Assembly: GCA_963930655.1 (NCBI GenBank)
Contig: OZ005620.1
Location: 21,271,001-21,335,000 of the forward strand
DNA: 64,000 nucleotides
Direction: 5' to 3'
Source: Myrica gale
Lineage: Eukaryota; Streptophyta; Magnoliopsida; Fagales; Myricaceae
Each line of letters begins with the position of its first letter. Positions within the stretch are counted from its first letter, which is position 1. The notes under the pieces were generated by a model. It was given only the letters and a program-made list of their open reading frames with translations. It was not told the DNA's origin and did no database searches. Below are positions 38,961-51,101 of this stretch, one piece after another. A program made the position numbers and the translations under genes.

Positions 38961-41750
38961 CATCTTTAGTTGAAGTGTCTATTCTGTTCTTTTCAAAGAC
39001 TACTCGGTCTTCTTCTTTTCAGTTTTATTATTATTATTTTATTATTTTATTATTATTATGTAGTTTGTATGCACGCAACGTATTTGTTTGCCAAAATTTC
39101 AGTGCATATTCTCAAAATTTTGGGATCTTTACTTTATTGAGATTTATTAGGGTTTATGAAAAGTATAGTGTGTATGGATAAAAGTTAAAAATTTTAGAGT
39201 GTGTTTAACTTGTCCGAATTGTTGAGACCTTAAATTGTTGGTTAAATTAAATAGAACCACTTGAGCTGGATTACTAAATTAAATATATTATACTTCTTGT
39301 CTGTGTTTTTGTAGTTAGAGCCTCGTTTTCTATTGCTTCAATCAAACAGCTTCAGAAAAAAAGGTATCTTTTACTTCTTCTCGTGCGCTATTATAAATTC
39401 TATTTCCACAAATCATTTAGACCGCGATGCTCAATTCCACCACCTAGGTCTGGACTCCGTTGAACAGAGATGGCCTAGCGAACCCCTCCTCGACCCATCA
39501 TTGAACTCGAGGAGATTGTCCCAAACAAACCGTAGGCCTTTGGCAACTAGACTAAATGGACATAAGCCCACTGCTCAGTTTTCTTACCAAGTAGATTCAG
39601 GAGCCAGACCTTGAATGGAAACTGGCTCAAGAGATACAAGCCCACTGCTCTGTTGTCACTTGTTTGTACAGTGAGATTCAGGAGCCATGCCCAAGAACAT
39701 TTATGACGTAAAATGCAATGACATGAAGACCCATTATATACCCCAAAAAAAAATTGCATGGGCTTGAGACTTAAGAATAGCTTACCAAGAAAATATGGGC
39801 ATATGATTCGGGCCCAACAGTGTGTCGATTTTTAGTCTGGTGATAAACGGAGTCAAAATCATTTGGTAAGAAAGTTCATCAAATTCCTATTGCATGTCCG
39901 CCCTACAGTTTGCCATGTTTAGAATCTTAGCTTTACATGGTCGATCTGAAGGCTAACTAATAAGAACGAGTCAGAAATGTTGGGTAGCTGCATGATGTAA
40001 TGCATTTCGTAAGCAAGGGAAAAAGCATTATCCGTGCGTGCAATCAAATCAAAAAGATTCGGATAAGCCTTCTGTTTAGTCAATTTACGAAGATTATGCT
40101 TTTGGGGTGCATAGGGGACTCCAATAAATCAAACGTATAAGTCAAGAGAAAAGGATGATTCAAATATTATGTACAACAAAAGTGGAGGTCAGTGAAGTAA
40201 TAGCGCGTCATATCCCTCAAAATTTTAGGCAAAACCATGAATCTGGTCTGAAGCTTTGGCTATCTTCCTTCTGCATATGGTAGCAATAAGAATAATCAAG
40301 GGGAATAGTGAAAAAGTAAGATGAGCATCTGTGCAAGCTAGCAGCCTTTCCATGGCCCCCCACAAGCCGCCATAGATAACCACTATGAGAAAGAAGGTTC
40401 GGCCTATTCCTTACAACGATGCCCTCGCTAACACTACAAATGAAAAGATGGAAAAGTGGCTCAACTTTTAAACCAAAAAAGTACAACATGTAAGAGAAAA
40501 TCTTGGACAAGAAATACAGGAAGAACGCTCCGGGACACTGACCCCACGCATGACACCAAGAGTACGTGGAGTACCTCCGCTGTAGAGAGAGAGAGAGAGC
40601 TCCTTTGAAGTTTTCAAAGGTTATATATATTCAAGCTATCTGAGGGAAAGATAAAGTGAACTTTCAATATCTTGGTTGTCACCAACTATATATGGTTCTT
40701 GTCTTCTTGAAGAATTACCCTTTTTCAATGAGAGATGAACCGATCGACTTATTCTTTCCGATTGAAATCCAAGTCTTTTTTCTTCCCTGCACAAATGATT
40801 TATTCTTCTCGAGTTGGTAAAACATTTCCAAAATCGATGAGAAATTAAGCTAATGGAAAAGTATAAAGAAGCAAGATGGGGGTGGAATTTTTCTACTTTC
40901 CGAAACTGATATATTCAAATTAAATTTCTTTATTCAGCAAAAATTATGAAAGCCGTCTTCGTGATGTCCTCCTGACACCATATTTCTTGAGCAACGCCAA
41001 TTAAGCATGGTAATTGCTTGGATTCTGCTCTTTACCACAAGGGTGGATTCAAAAGCGAAAAGAGCGTACGTGCTAGTAAACATTTCTGACCAACCTCCCC
41101 TCACCCCAATTAGAAAAAAAAAACATTCATTTTTCGTCGTCTTGTTGTTTGATATATATCGAGATGGAACTTTAATTGCGAGGCCCCTGATTATGCACAA
41201 ACGACCTTAGTTTCTGGTTCTATAAGCAAGTGTCACATTGATACATTTTCCTCTCTGGCTAATTATCCAGAGTACTTGCAGGAAATTTCATATGGATTGG
41301 AAATGTTCATCACGTGTTGCATTGATACATCCTCAGAAATATTGCTTGAAGCACACATGAAGCAGCACTGAACAGATCAAAGAGGAAATTAATAAGATAA
41401 GCAGTATATCTCTATTCGAATGGCCGCCCGTAACCATCCGTACAAACCAACTAACGTGTTCCAATAAACTTTCTATTTAAAATTTGTGTAGTGTGGCTGG
41501 ACCAATCACCTGCTACATGAGCAGAATGGTACATAGGTACGTACAAATATATAAGGACAGAAAACAAGCATTGGCTGCCTTCACTATCCCTAATGGCTAA
41601 ATATACTTTGTTACAGACTCAATGACAGATGAAAAGTGAAAATAATTCATGATATCCCCTAAACCAATCAAACGAAACAGACTGGTAATTATAGCTAGTA
41701 AGATGGAGCAAATTAAGGTTATAGCATTAATGGCGTCCCCCAAAAAAAAC
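38961..41750. other. Intergenic, no gene recognised
   Basis: AT-rich sequence without convincing coding signal. Near 39570-39700 an imperfect direct repeat (gcccactgctc followed by aggagcca) occurs twice about 75 bp apart. A short GA tract lies near 40585. Open frames here show no family motifs. Confidence 0.5.
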
Positions 41751-42365
41751 TCAAAAGTCTTTCTGATAGAACCCATGAATCCTCTTCCATGACTCCTCTC
41801 TCTGCATCTTCAACTGCTTATAGAAGTTCCCGATAAAAGTCTCAGCTTTAGTAAACAGCTCTTGCCCACTAACGTCCTCATCTTCCCGATCAGCAGCTTG
41901 ATTTTCCTTAGCCACATCTACTGCAGCTTCACTCTCCCCACCTCCTATAAAGAAAAGGCTTGGCGTGGAGGGACACTTTTTCACCTTATCCAATTGGACA
42001 CGACCATGACCAGCAATTCTCTCGGAGGCAGATTTCTGAACAACCTTAGGCTTCTTCTCAGTAGCTTCTGGATCTGGAGCAACTGATCCGTCATTAGCGT
42101 TTCTGAGAACTCCTTTATCAGGAGAGGCTTGTGAGGACGGTACCGCAGGTTTTTGGGAGGTACAAATAGCAAGTTTATTGTCATCATGAGACGGCTTAGA
42201 GAAGGAAGAAAGAAGGCCAGCTTCAGCCCCGAGGGCAATAATGAGGATGTTAATCACAAAGTAGAGGTAAGTAGGCCTTAGTGAGGAGGATAAGAGAGGT
42301 GTGATAATGAGAAGAACAGCTAGGAAGGAGAACACTAGTATCTGAGATTTCTTGAATTTGTTCAT
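41751..42365 (-). CDS. DUF4408/DUF761 'cotton fiber'-type protein
   Basis: A single-exon gene of 204 residues. The N-terminus has a short basic start (MNKFKKSQ) then two hydrophobic segments (about residues 8-28 and 31-50), as in DUF4408 proteins. The middle is Ser/Pro/Lys-rich and probably disordered. The C-terminus carries the DUF761 signature: ELFTKAETFIGNFYKQLKMQ followed by REESWKRIHGFYQ. The molecular role is unknown in the family; some members are stress- or fibre-expressed. No lesion is seen, and ATG 42365 is the first Met of the frame. A TATA-like stretch lies about 120 bp upstream. Confidence 0.85.
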   Translation of the reverse strand: MNKFKKSQILVFSFLAVLLIITPLLSSSLRPTYLYFVINILIIALGAEAGLLSSFSKPSHDDNKLAICTSQKPAVPSSQASPDKGVLRNANDGSVAPDPEATEKKPKVVQKSASERIAGHGRVQLDKVKKCPSTPSLFFIGGGESEAAVDVAKENQAADREDEDVSGQELFTKAETFIGNFYKQLKMQREESWKRIHGFYQKDF

Positions 42366-42483
42366 GGCTTCTGTTGATCTTGAGTTAAAAGGGTAAGTAG
42401 TGGGTGATGAGGGAGGGGTTTGATCAATACAGGACGGGCTTAATAGACGTTTGTAGTAGTAAAGACCAAATAGAAGTTGCGGA

Positions 42484-42495
42484 CATATATATAAG
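42484..42495 (-). promoter_or_regulatory. TATA box candidate for the DUF4408/DUF761 gene
   Basis: The minus strand reads CTTATATATATG about 120 bp upstream of the start codon, a sensible distance for a plant TATA box with a short 5' UTR. Position and sequence only. Confidence 0.5.
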
Positions 42496-42681
42496 AGCTT
42501 GAGAGAGAGAGATTGACAGAAGGATCATGGATATTTGTCCTGTATCAAGGGGCCGTGAGAGTTGCATATATATCCTCCAAAAACCGAAAAAGGCCAAAAA
42601 ATAACAAAGGTAAAAAGTAAGATTTGCGTGTGCATATATATGTAATGCCAATCAAGAAACCTCCAAAAGACCTAGAATATT

Positions 42682-43440
42682 TTGTGGTTTTTTTTTTTGG
42701 TAGGTATTTGTGTTAAATATAATGATATACTGACACATTTTTTGTTTTTTGTTTTTTTACCAAGGAGGACAATAGATAAAATTGATGTTATTCTAGATGA
42801 GCAGGTTGTGTTCACTACAGATGGACCGACTCAGCGTTTCCTTATTTACTGGGTTGACAAACCGGATTCCAAATGCACTTGGATTATTCGAGATATTCTC
42901 CAACAACTTGATCCTGACATATTGGAGCTCTACAGAAGTCATCAGGATCTTCTCTCGCCAAAGTTCTTCTTACCCCAGGACAATTTGTGAGGCACTACAT
43001 TCAGACCTCCATTGATACGAGACTATGAGCATGCGAAGAAGAAGACTGCACAACCACTTAGTTTGTGGTTGGGTACTTGAGTGTGATGATTTCATCATGT
43101 TTTATTTTAAACGACGGGGTCGAGTTTCTCCCACCTCGGGCGAGTTAATGGGGATATTTAATTTATTTTTTTAGTTTATTTAGTTTTTATTTATATTTTA
43201 ATAAATTAAGAGTTATTATGTTTTATTAAGTTTTATCTCATGCGCTTTTAGGGTTTGCTTAGGACTTTTTATTTTCTATTTAAGGTTTGTGAGAATCTTA
43301 AAATCATTTAGACTAAGATTATAAACATTATTGGCGGCTGTCTTTTGCACTCAAGCGTGTTTTATCCCTCTCCTTAGGCTTATTTCTTCTTTTCTTCCCT
43401 GTTCTTTCATAATTTCTCTATCTCAGTCTTAATTCTCCAT
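42682..43440 (+). mobile_element. Gypsy retrotransposon remnant with chromodomain
   Basis: An open frame at about 42768-42990 reads IDVILDEQVVFTTDG, FLIYWVDKPDSKCTWI and LDPDILELY, the chromodomain-like C-terminus of chromovirus (gypsy) integrases. The frame upstream is lost. Downstream sequence to about 43440 (cgacggggtcgagtttctccc, gggtttgcttaggac, TATTTAAGG) looks like the 3' end and LTR of such an element, but no paired LTR was found. Confidence 0.7.
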
Positions 43441-43780
43441 TTTTTGTTTTTTACTGAGGACAATACGGCTGAATTTTATTCAAAATCTTCACTTATGAAA
43501 GAGGAATACTGTGGATACATCCAAAAATAAAGACTCTAAGACATCAAACAAAAGACTCAAAATAACAAAGAAAAAACATACAAACCAAAAACAGACCCAC
43601 GAGCCTAAAATTTAATATTAATAAAGCCCAACTTATCATGACGCAAAATACCACGCATATCATAAGGCATAGCATCAAATTCCATACACTAAATCCTCTA
43701 ATCACCAACTTAGAAAAAAAAAAGATTCCACTAATCACCAACAGTCAACATAAACTTCCATTGCCATCCATTTTTAAGTC
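43441..43780 (-). mobile_element. Possible LINE 3' fragment
   Basis: On the minus strand a leucine/phenylalanine-rich stretch (LVGLFLVCMFFLCYF) is followed by ATAAAATTCAGCCGTATTG and an A-rich tail, resembling the 3' end of plant L1-type LINEs. No diagnostic domain is present, so this is tentative. Confidence 0.35.
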
Positions 43781-45317
43781 TCCCAACTAGTCATTAATTA
43801 AATTTACATTGATTGTAACAGCAATAAAGGAGAGAAACTTGGTACCTTATCAAAATTGAATATATTATACCAAAATCAAAACGCTACTACGTCCCATTTG
43901 GCATCTCATTTTTTGGATCTATCTTTACATAATTAACATTTTGTTAGTCATTTAAATTTGATTAAGGTGCATAATATTATACATTATCAAAGTTGTTCCT
44001 ACAATTCTCTCGAGCATAATATCCACAAAACATGTCACTTTCGCATTACATGTACAATAAAAAGAGATCTGATGCATGGTGAAGAGAAGTATAGCAACTT
44101 AGCAAGCAAAACAATAGGATAATTATAGACAAAAAGCATACACGAAAACAGGAGAGATGAGTAGAGAGACAAGAGAACATGCAAGAGGGTATATTTGGAG
44201 ACTATTGCTTGATATGGTCGGTGAAAAAAAAAAGTCATATTTGCAGATTTTCTTCTAAGCCCAAACCCGATTCGTTCACTGCGGGAACCATGTCCAAGTT
44301 ATGGGTCCCACAACTGGTGTGGATCACACAAGATAGGACCTACGGTCTGCCCTTTTTGGGATCAAAGCTATGTTTGTTTCATGTTTCAAAAGTTTTCAAA
44401 ACATTTTCTACTCACTTTTTCATCAATTTCAATACATTTTCACCAATCCCAATAATTTTTTACAAATTCTAACAACTTTTAACACACTTTTTACCAATCC
44501 TAAGAGAATCTACACTACTTTTAAAAAAAACACAAACACAAAAACATATCTAAAGACTTGAACCAAAAAGCCTTAATTTTGGACCCCTGAGAATCTGTAC
44601 CGCCAATTCCCACTGCCCCACTTGCGATAGTGCGTATGCGGTCCTGGTCCCCTATTGCCATCAAACTTTTACTTGTCTCATTGACGGTGCACATAGGCCG
44701 TGCTTTCAGACATTCAAAAGTATATTAGAAAAATCACCCAAAAAAAACGCCTCTCCCACAATTAATCGAGAAAGCTAAAATAGTACTCTTACTATGCCTT
44801 CGGCCCATTAGGCCCAACTATCTCTCCCTGCTCCCCTTGTACTTTTGTCACAGACACTGGCCTTACAAGTCCTACGTAGAATTGGACAATAACAAAAAGC
44901 TTTTGGAGAAAGTGGACGGAACAGAGGAAATATAAAGATAGCATTCTATAATTTATAACTTTTCCAAGTTGCATATTTGTGGCCAAGAATAAGAAATATC
45001 AATTCTTTTGACATTTTCCGCTTGAGTTTATCCATAAGTTGTCTAAAGTAGTTTTTCCCACCTTTTATTTATTCCCTTTAGCTTAAAAGTGCATCAGGTA
45101 TACCCCGATGGATAATTTTGATTAGTGCACTGCACCTATCTATATACAAAATGAAGATACTATGATAGACCAGTGAAGCTAGAACACTACTAATGGCTTA
45201 CAATTTTGATTTCTAGCCCTTGGTAGGTCATGAAAACTTGGTTTATAAATCTACATAGAATCTCCCGAAATCTTGTAATACAACTGAGTGGCATCTTTGC
45301 AATGATGAAGGCTGGTT
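43781..45317. other. Intergenic upstream of the CAP-H pseudogene 3' end
   Basis: Contains one MITE (44369-44570). No gene was recognised in the rest. Confidence 0.5.
44369..44570. mobile_element. MITE, family copy 1
   Basis: About 200 bp, strongly similar along its whole length to 61957-62158 (shared phrases: atcaatttcaatacattttc, accaatcc, agagaatctaca). The ends are atgtttgtttcatg and a weak inverted partner ending gaaccaaaaag. Confidence 0.7.
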
Positions 45318-48300
45318 TCAGTTTTGGCACAAGGGAAGATGTATGCTGAGATCATCCAAAGTGGAGCAGTCGTGAATGCTTAAACCATGCTCATTGGCTA
45401 AATGCAAAAGGCAGACGAAACACAAATGTGGAGAGATATCCTCTGGAGCGGCAGCTTGGCAGTCAACAGGAAAGGTGGACAAGAGATGTCTGAAAGATAT
45501 CTTGTCTTTGCACGCCTTTTGCCAGAAATATATTATTCAGTATACGAAACCTACTTTTCAAGGTAGATAAATGTAAATAGAAGATAGCCAAAAACAAAAA
45601 ATTCCCCGAGGTACTAAAGCACTGGGACTCATTCCTTAAAAACATTATGAGTCATAATGCAAAACAACTTGCAAGGTTCTAGGAACTGGCAAGTGGCAGC
45701 AAAACCAATGAGCAATTAGCATTTCGACTGATAGAAAAGCAGCTCGCTTGCCAAACAATTCATGTTAATGATCCTACAAGAAATCCTGCATTGAAGTTAG
45801 GAGAAGTGAAAGAATATGCTCACCATTTGAGGAACTTCAGAAGATTCTTGTATGTGATCCCATAGGGTTTCTTTTAGTGATTGTACATCAACTTGTTTTG
45901 AAAGTTTGTCATATCGAACTTCAATTTTGTTCACCTAAAGAATCACAAGCCAAGCCTCAGGACAGGAACACTGAGAGATAGAAACCACAAATCCATGGGA
46001 AACATATATTGACTAAACCAAAGAATAACACGATTGGCTTAAATCTTGTGAGAGGAAATAAGAGAGAGAATAAACACAAACCCTGCGAGGCTGAGAGATA
46101 AGTGTATCTAAATCCTCCGCATCATTATGGACATGCCCATCATCATAGTGGCCACTAAGCCCACTCTCATTGTCCCACAATGGCAGCCCTTCATCGAAAC
46201 CATCGTTTCCTTCCCAGGAGTTGTCATCTGGATAAAGAACAATAAGGTACTCATCATTAATATAACTAATATATTCCCCCAGGCCTTCTTGGAGATATTT
46301 CTTCCAGTCTCAAATATACTTCTGAAGATATCACGAGAGGGAGAAAAGAAGCAGTATGACCCTCTTTTGATTAGTGAAAAAGGATGGTAGCTTGGCATAG
46401 ACGTTAATGCAGAAAAAACGTGCATATTCAGCATAAAAGACAATTGTAATATCAGAAGTTCGCAATAAAGGAAGAAGGGTCTGTACCTGAAATTTTTCTT
46501 CTTCTCTTCCCAAGGCACTGCAATAAGTAGAGACATTTCATCAAAAACACAACAATAATACAGGCGCTAAAGAACTTATTCCAAAACAGGGCAGTAACAT
46601 GATTACTCAACTAGACATTCTTCTGATCACTACTGATCTTTACCTAAACCATGATTTAAGCTATGCTACCAACTAGCATTTGTAATCTCTTCTTGGTTAA
46701 TACCAAAGGACTTCATTAAATACTTCTTGTAAACACAAATTTAGCCCAATGTTTATGTACCTCTATATGTTGAATTGAGGCCCAAAATTGAGATTCTACA
46801 GTTAGTTGGGATCATACTGACCCCAAGATAGCCACCTAGCAAAAATTTAAACTCATTTCTGGTAAGACAATATAAAAAGTTCGTACATTGTTAGAGATTG
46901 GCCGACATTACCAAAACATTGGGAAGAAGAAACAATTTGACAAGATCCTCAGGCTGACAATGGCAATCTTCTGGAAGTCTCTTATTAGCCGGTGCTCTAT
47001 TTGTAGGTAAGAGTAAAGACTTCGGATTTTTTGGGGGAAGAAAGATATCATGCACTGTATTGTCCAAGGATTTGGTGAAGTCAATGTCAGCTTTAATTAG
47101 GATTTTCTTCTTTCCTCTCGTACTTGTGATGGTCCACTTTCAGTGGCAGCTACATGCTCTGAATCTACAAATACATGCCACATAAAGAAAATCTAATTGG
47201 TAGGCATAACGTACGATACAAGCTGAAAACATAATTTTCTGTATATTTCCTACCCTTAGACCTCCAATATTTCCAATGATCAGGACCTGCCCAGGTATTT
47301 TGTTTTGAAGTAATTCCAAGTCCTTGAAACAAAAACATTGAGACCTTCTCAAATCCATCATCTACACTAGCTTCAGATGACGTATAGGGTTCTTGGGGGG
47401 GAGGGGGGGGCAGTGGAGGCCCCAACCCCAATCAGATGGAAGGTTTTCCATATGGCAGTGCCCATTCATAGATCCAACAAAACAAACAGCAGCCTCATCG
47501 TGATATTCTTGGCCAACTATATCTCGCCCCGCTGAGAAAAACTTTCTAGATTTGCCACTAGATCGAGAAAAGTACATGGAATAAGTTACTCAAAAACCAC
47601 TTCAGCATACAAGATTTAACAGATACCTCGTGATGACTTTGTAAGGTAGGATCTCCAGAACTGGAGCTCTGACTAACAAAACTCGTCTCATCATGATCAA
47701 AGGTCCATGCATCTTGATTTCCAACAAAATCAGAACCAAAATCTGCTTCATCATCTTCATATGCATCAGCGATCACATCTGCTTGCTGATCTACATTAAA
47801 TGTATGTGCCTGCCTTTGATTACCATTATCAAAGAGATGGACAATCTCCTTCAGGGTCGGAGAAATTTTATTCGATGCACGTATGTTGATGACCATCTGT
47901 TCAATAGATTCTACAAAGAAAATACACAAATCACTGAAACAAGAAGAGGAAGGAAAAGGTGTGTGTATGCAGGAACATGAACAAGTGGGATCAGAATGCT
48001 ATCTTGCTTACCTTTGGCAAAAGAGAGATCAACCATATCCGAAGTATCATTTTGGGATGAACAAGATTTTGACTGCGCTGGAACTTCAAAAGAATCAAAA
48101 AGGACTCGACATCCTCCATATACTCCAAGGTTATTCAACAGAATACCCTTGGCTCCACCTTCATCAAATTGTGCGGATGTCTAATGATACAGAGGATCCA
48201 CCGAAAATGCAACTAAAAATCCAGGGGGACAAATCTCGAATTCAAGATGGAAAACAGTTGAATAATTGGAGAAATAGAAGGAGGATATGAAGTTACCGTC

Positions 48301-49961
48301 AAACTTCTTAATATTAAGAGCTTCAAAAGAGGATTCCAATGTCGACAGTGGTGAGACCTGTATAACCACTTGCATCAGTTTGCTATTTCAGTCCATCCAC
48401 TAATGCAATATGATCCAAAACCGTACCTTCCTCTCAGTATCTTTCTTAGAATGGCTTCTGTCCTGCCCATTGTCCACATTGCCTCCTAAAACAGTTTCTG
48501 TTACCAAAGCATTATTTTTGCGAACTAAGAAAAGTGCATAAGCATAGATCTCTTTTTTCAACAAATGCTGAAAACTAGGAATAACATTGCAAGGTTATGG
48601 TTATAATCCAAGTAGAACATAAGGAAATCTACGTACATATGCAGCCTTACAGTGAGTCACAACTTACGAAAGGCTTTGAAACATAAAGAAATACCTAAGG
48701 CATCAGTTTTTCAAGCAAAAGATAAAACTAGTGAAGTAAAGTTCACCCAAAGCAGTTATTTTGGTGCCCCATCTCTACTTGACAAATTTCAGCTATTTCA
48801 GTGCTAGGTTTACCTATTTGGCATGTATTATTAAAGGGCTAACAAGTTGTTGGTAAAACAACATTTATCAACCAATAGCAGCTCCAACTTCCATAACTTG
48901 AGCTTTGAAAGATGGAGACTATTGTGACGTGATATTTACCTTGTAATACCAGGAAAAAAATAGCTTTTGCACGACTAACAAGTAACCCTATTAGTTATTA
49001 CACAACTCCACTATTCAAAAACAAATAGTGCCGAACCACAACCAAGCAGCGATTGCTGCCCTCAGCCAGAAAGTAAAGTCCCAACCTTCTTCCTCCTCTA
49101 TACCAGCTCGATTGATCCCACCCAATACTTTATATGCCTCTGAGTGTACCGCATCCACCCTTACAGAGTAAATTTTCACTCAGCCTCCAATGTGCGACTA
49201 GCCTACAGATCAAAATCACAACATGAATTGCTAAGATATAAATACAAAGCAACATCCACCAATCAATTTTCGCAGAAGTGTTTCAAACCTTTTGAAAATT
49301 AGTCTCCACATTATTCTCAGCTTCAACTTTGATAATCTCACTAAGATGATCTATAAGCTTCAGCTCCCAAGTGTTCTTCTGATTTATTTTCTAAATTGAG
49401 CGAGAAAGAAAATGAAGGAACACAAAGAATACACGACATGACCGTGACCAGGCCAGAGTCAGTAGTATAACCAAATCTTTGCATAATGTAGAATCAGTGA
49501 GAACTTGTATGTTTGTTTGTGAGATATAAGTTTGAGCAATTTGCGGACCAATTCTTCTAAGAAAGAAACGATTCATATCTCTTTTATTGTTTTTGCTTTC
49601 GGAAATGAAAACTTATTTGAGGGTTGGGTTTCTCCGAAACCAATAACAAACGACATTGAAGAAGAAATAGTGAAGAGAAAGAACGGACATTTTCGCTGGC
49701 AAGCTTAATGCAATTATGGAACAAGTTGACAATCTGTTCCTTGCTAAGACAAGGATCGGGAGGAGGCGAAGAAATTTTTGTGGTAGCAGCTATCCGACGA
49801 TTGGCGGCGGCGCGCGCGGCACGTGCCCGGGCGCGTTCGAGTTGGTCGTCATTGGAGCCCAGGAAGAAGGGGCTGCTCGGTGATTGCAGCCGGTTGGCCG
49901 CTGTTGGAGCTCTCTGAGACGGTGCCAATGATGGCTTAGGGCTTAGAGGTTCTTCGGCCAT
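45318..49961 (-). pseudogene. Condensin complex subunit 2 (CAP-H/Barren), decayed copy
   Basis: Exons on the minus strand: 49689..49961, 49289..49390, 49086..49202, 48427..48497, 48297..48357, 48012..48212, 47627..47910, ~47254..47391, 46912..47164, 46487..46517, 46082..46227, 45824..45934, 45318..45500. CAP-H is the kleisin of condensin I. Family motifs appear throughout: SSPFFLGSNDDQLERARARA, NCIKLASEN, LSTLESSFEALNIKKFDV, TSAQFDEGGAKGILLNNLGV, KQNTWAGPDHWKYW, RLPEDCHCQPEDLVKLFLLP, DTLISQPRRVNKIEVRYDK and ISPHLCFVCLLHLANEHGL. Lesions: one base lost near 49180 (exon 3); TAG replacing the Gln in DPLYHQTSA at 48181-48183; one base lost near 47120 (exon 9); and an exon 8 acceptor next to a C-run that does not hold frame. 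Splice sites otherwise persist, so decay seems recent. Confidence 0.85.
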
Positions 49962-51101
49962 CGATGTGAGAGAGAACGAGGGAAATTTTTGAAAAAGGGG
50001 AAGAGAACCGGAATAAGATTTTAAATAAAAGGTAGCTTGATAGGGGAAGTAAAACGACATGTCGTTAGGAAAGATGCTGGGAAAATGATTCGAGCTCTCG
50101 CAAACTAACGCCATACTGCGCATGAATAGTATAAAGAACCGCGAATGTAATGGTGACCGTTAACGAGATCGAAACTTTCACTGAACAAGTTTTCTAGCCG
50201 CCAAAAACTCCAAAAGGACCAAAACCAAACTCCTCATTACAAAAAAGCACCTTATTTTCCATTCCTGGATTCCAATGATTCATTATAGGACTTGAACTCG
50301 TTAGGTACCTAAAGTTTCTAGAGAAAATAAATGTTGAAGTAGGGTTCTTCGAGGGAGCCTGAGTCCTCCGGTTTCAATTCAAGAAATTTGCTGTAAATTT
50401 TGCATAACCTTCATTAAGAATAGAAAAGGGTGTTAAATACAGACCGGTGCCTCCACAATTCTAGCCCACTTTACATAACCAACATCCCATAACACATGTG
50501 GGTAAGAAACTACTTTTAATTAACTACCACCACTACAATATAACTAAAGAAGAAATAAACAGAGCATTATGGCTCCAACTAGTCTGACCTACTAATACCC
50601 ATTATATGCCGATCCCTAATACATCTAATTACCGAATGTAGGGAGAGTCTTCCACGTCATCCAGCAGCTGTCTGCACATGACATTGCTAGTTTCTCAGCC
50701 AGTAGAACTCATTTTGCCTGGTGAATTCTGATCGATTGAGAGATTTGAATCAACTGGGGATGCTGATCCAGCTTTCTTCCGAAAGATAAAATTAGATAAT
50801 CAGCACTATCAATAAGCATAATCTGGAGCTTCCGGTCGACATTATTAATCCATGTTTGTATTAAGACAAAAGTAGGTCAACAATGAATTTCAACAAATAA
50901 CACGGAACTAATTATATTTGAAATTTGGCCAAGTATGTCAAGACTAATATGCAAACATCAAATTAAGACCCTAAACAATTACAAGCAATAGATTCACGAT
51001 GGTCAGAAACTTCTTGTTTTTCAATTCCCATGCTCTATCCACAAAAGCTTTTTAACTGTCAGCTGGAAGCATGAGGACTGACATTGAAACGATCATATCT
51101 C
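49962..51101. other. Intergenic between CAP-H pseudogene and DUF212 gene
   Basis: Upstream flank of the CAP-H copy and 3' flank of the DUF212 gene. No further gene was recognised. Confidence 0.55.

Noticed and set aside
47362-47577. 71-codon minus-strand frame starting MYFSRSSGKS next to CAP-H exon 8
   Set aside because: Lies in the CAP-H intron and runs into the exon out of frame; no CAP-H similarity in the intronic part.
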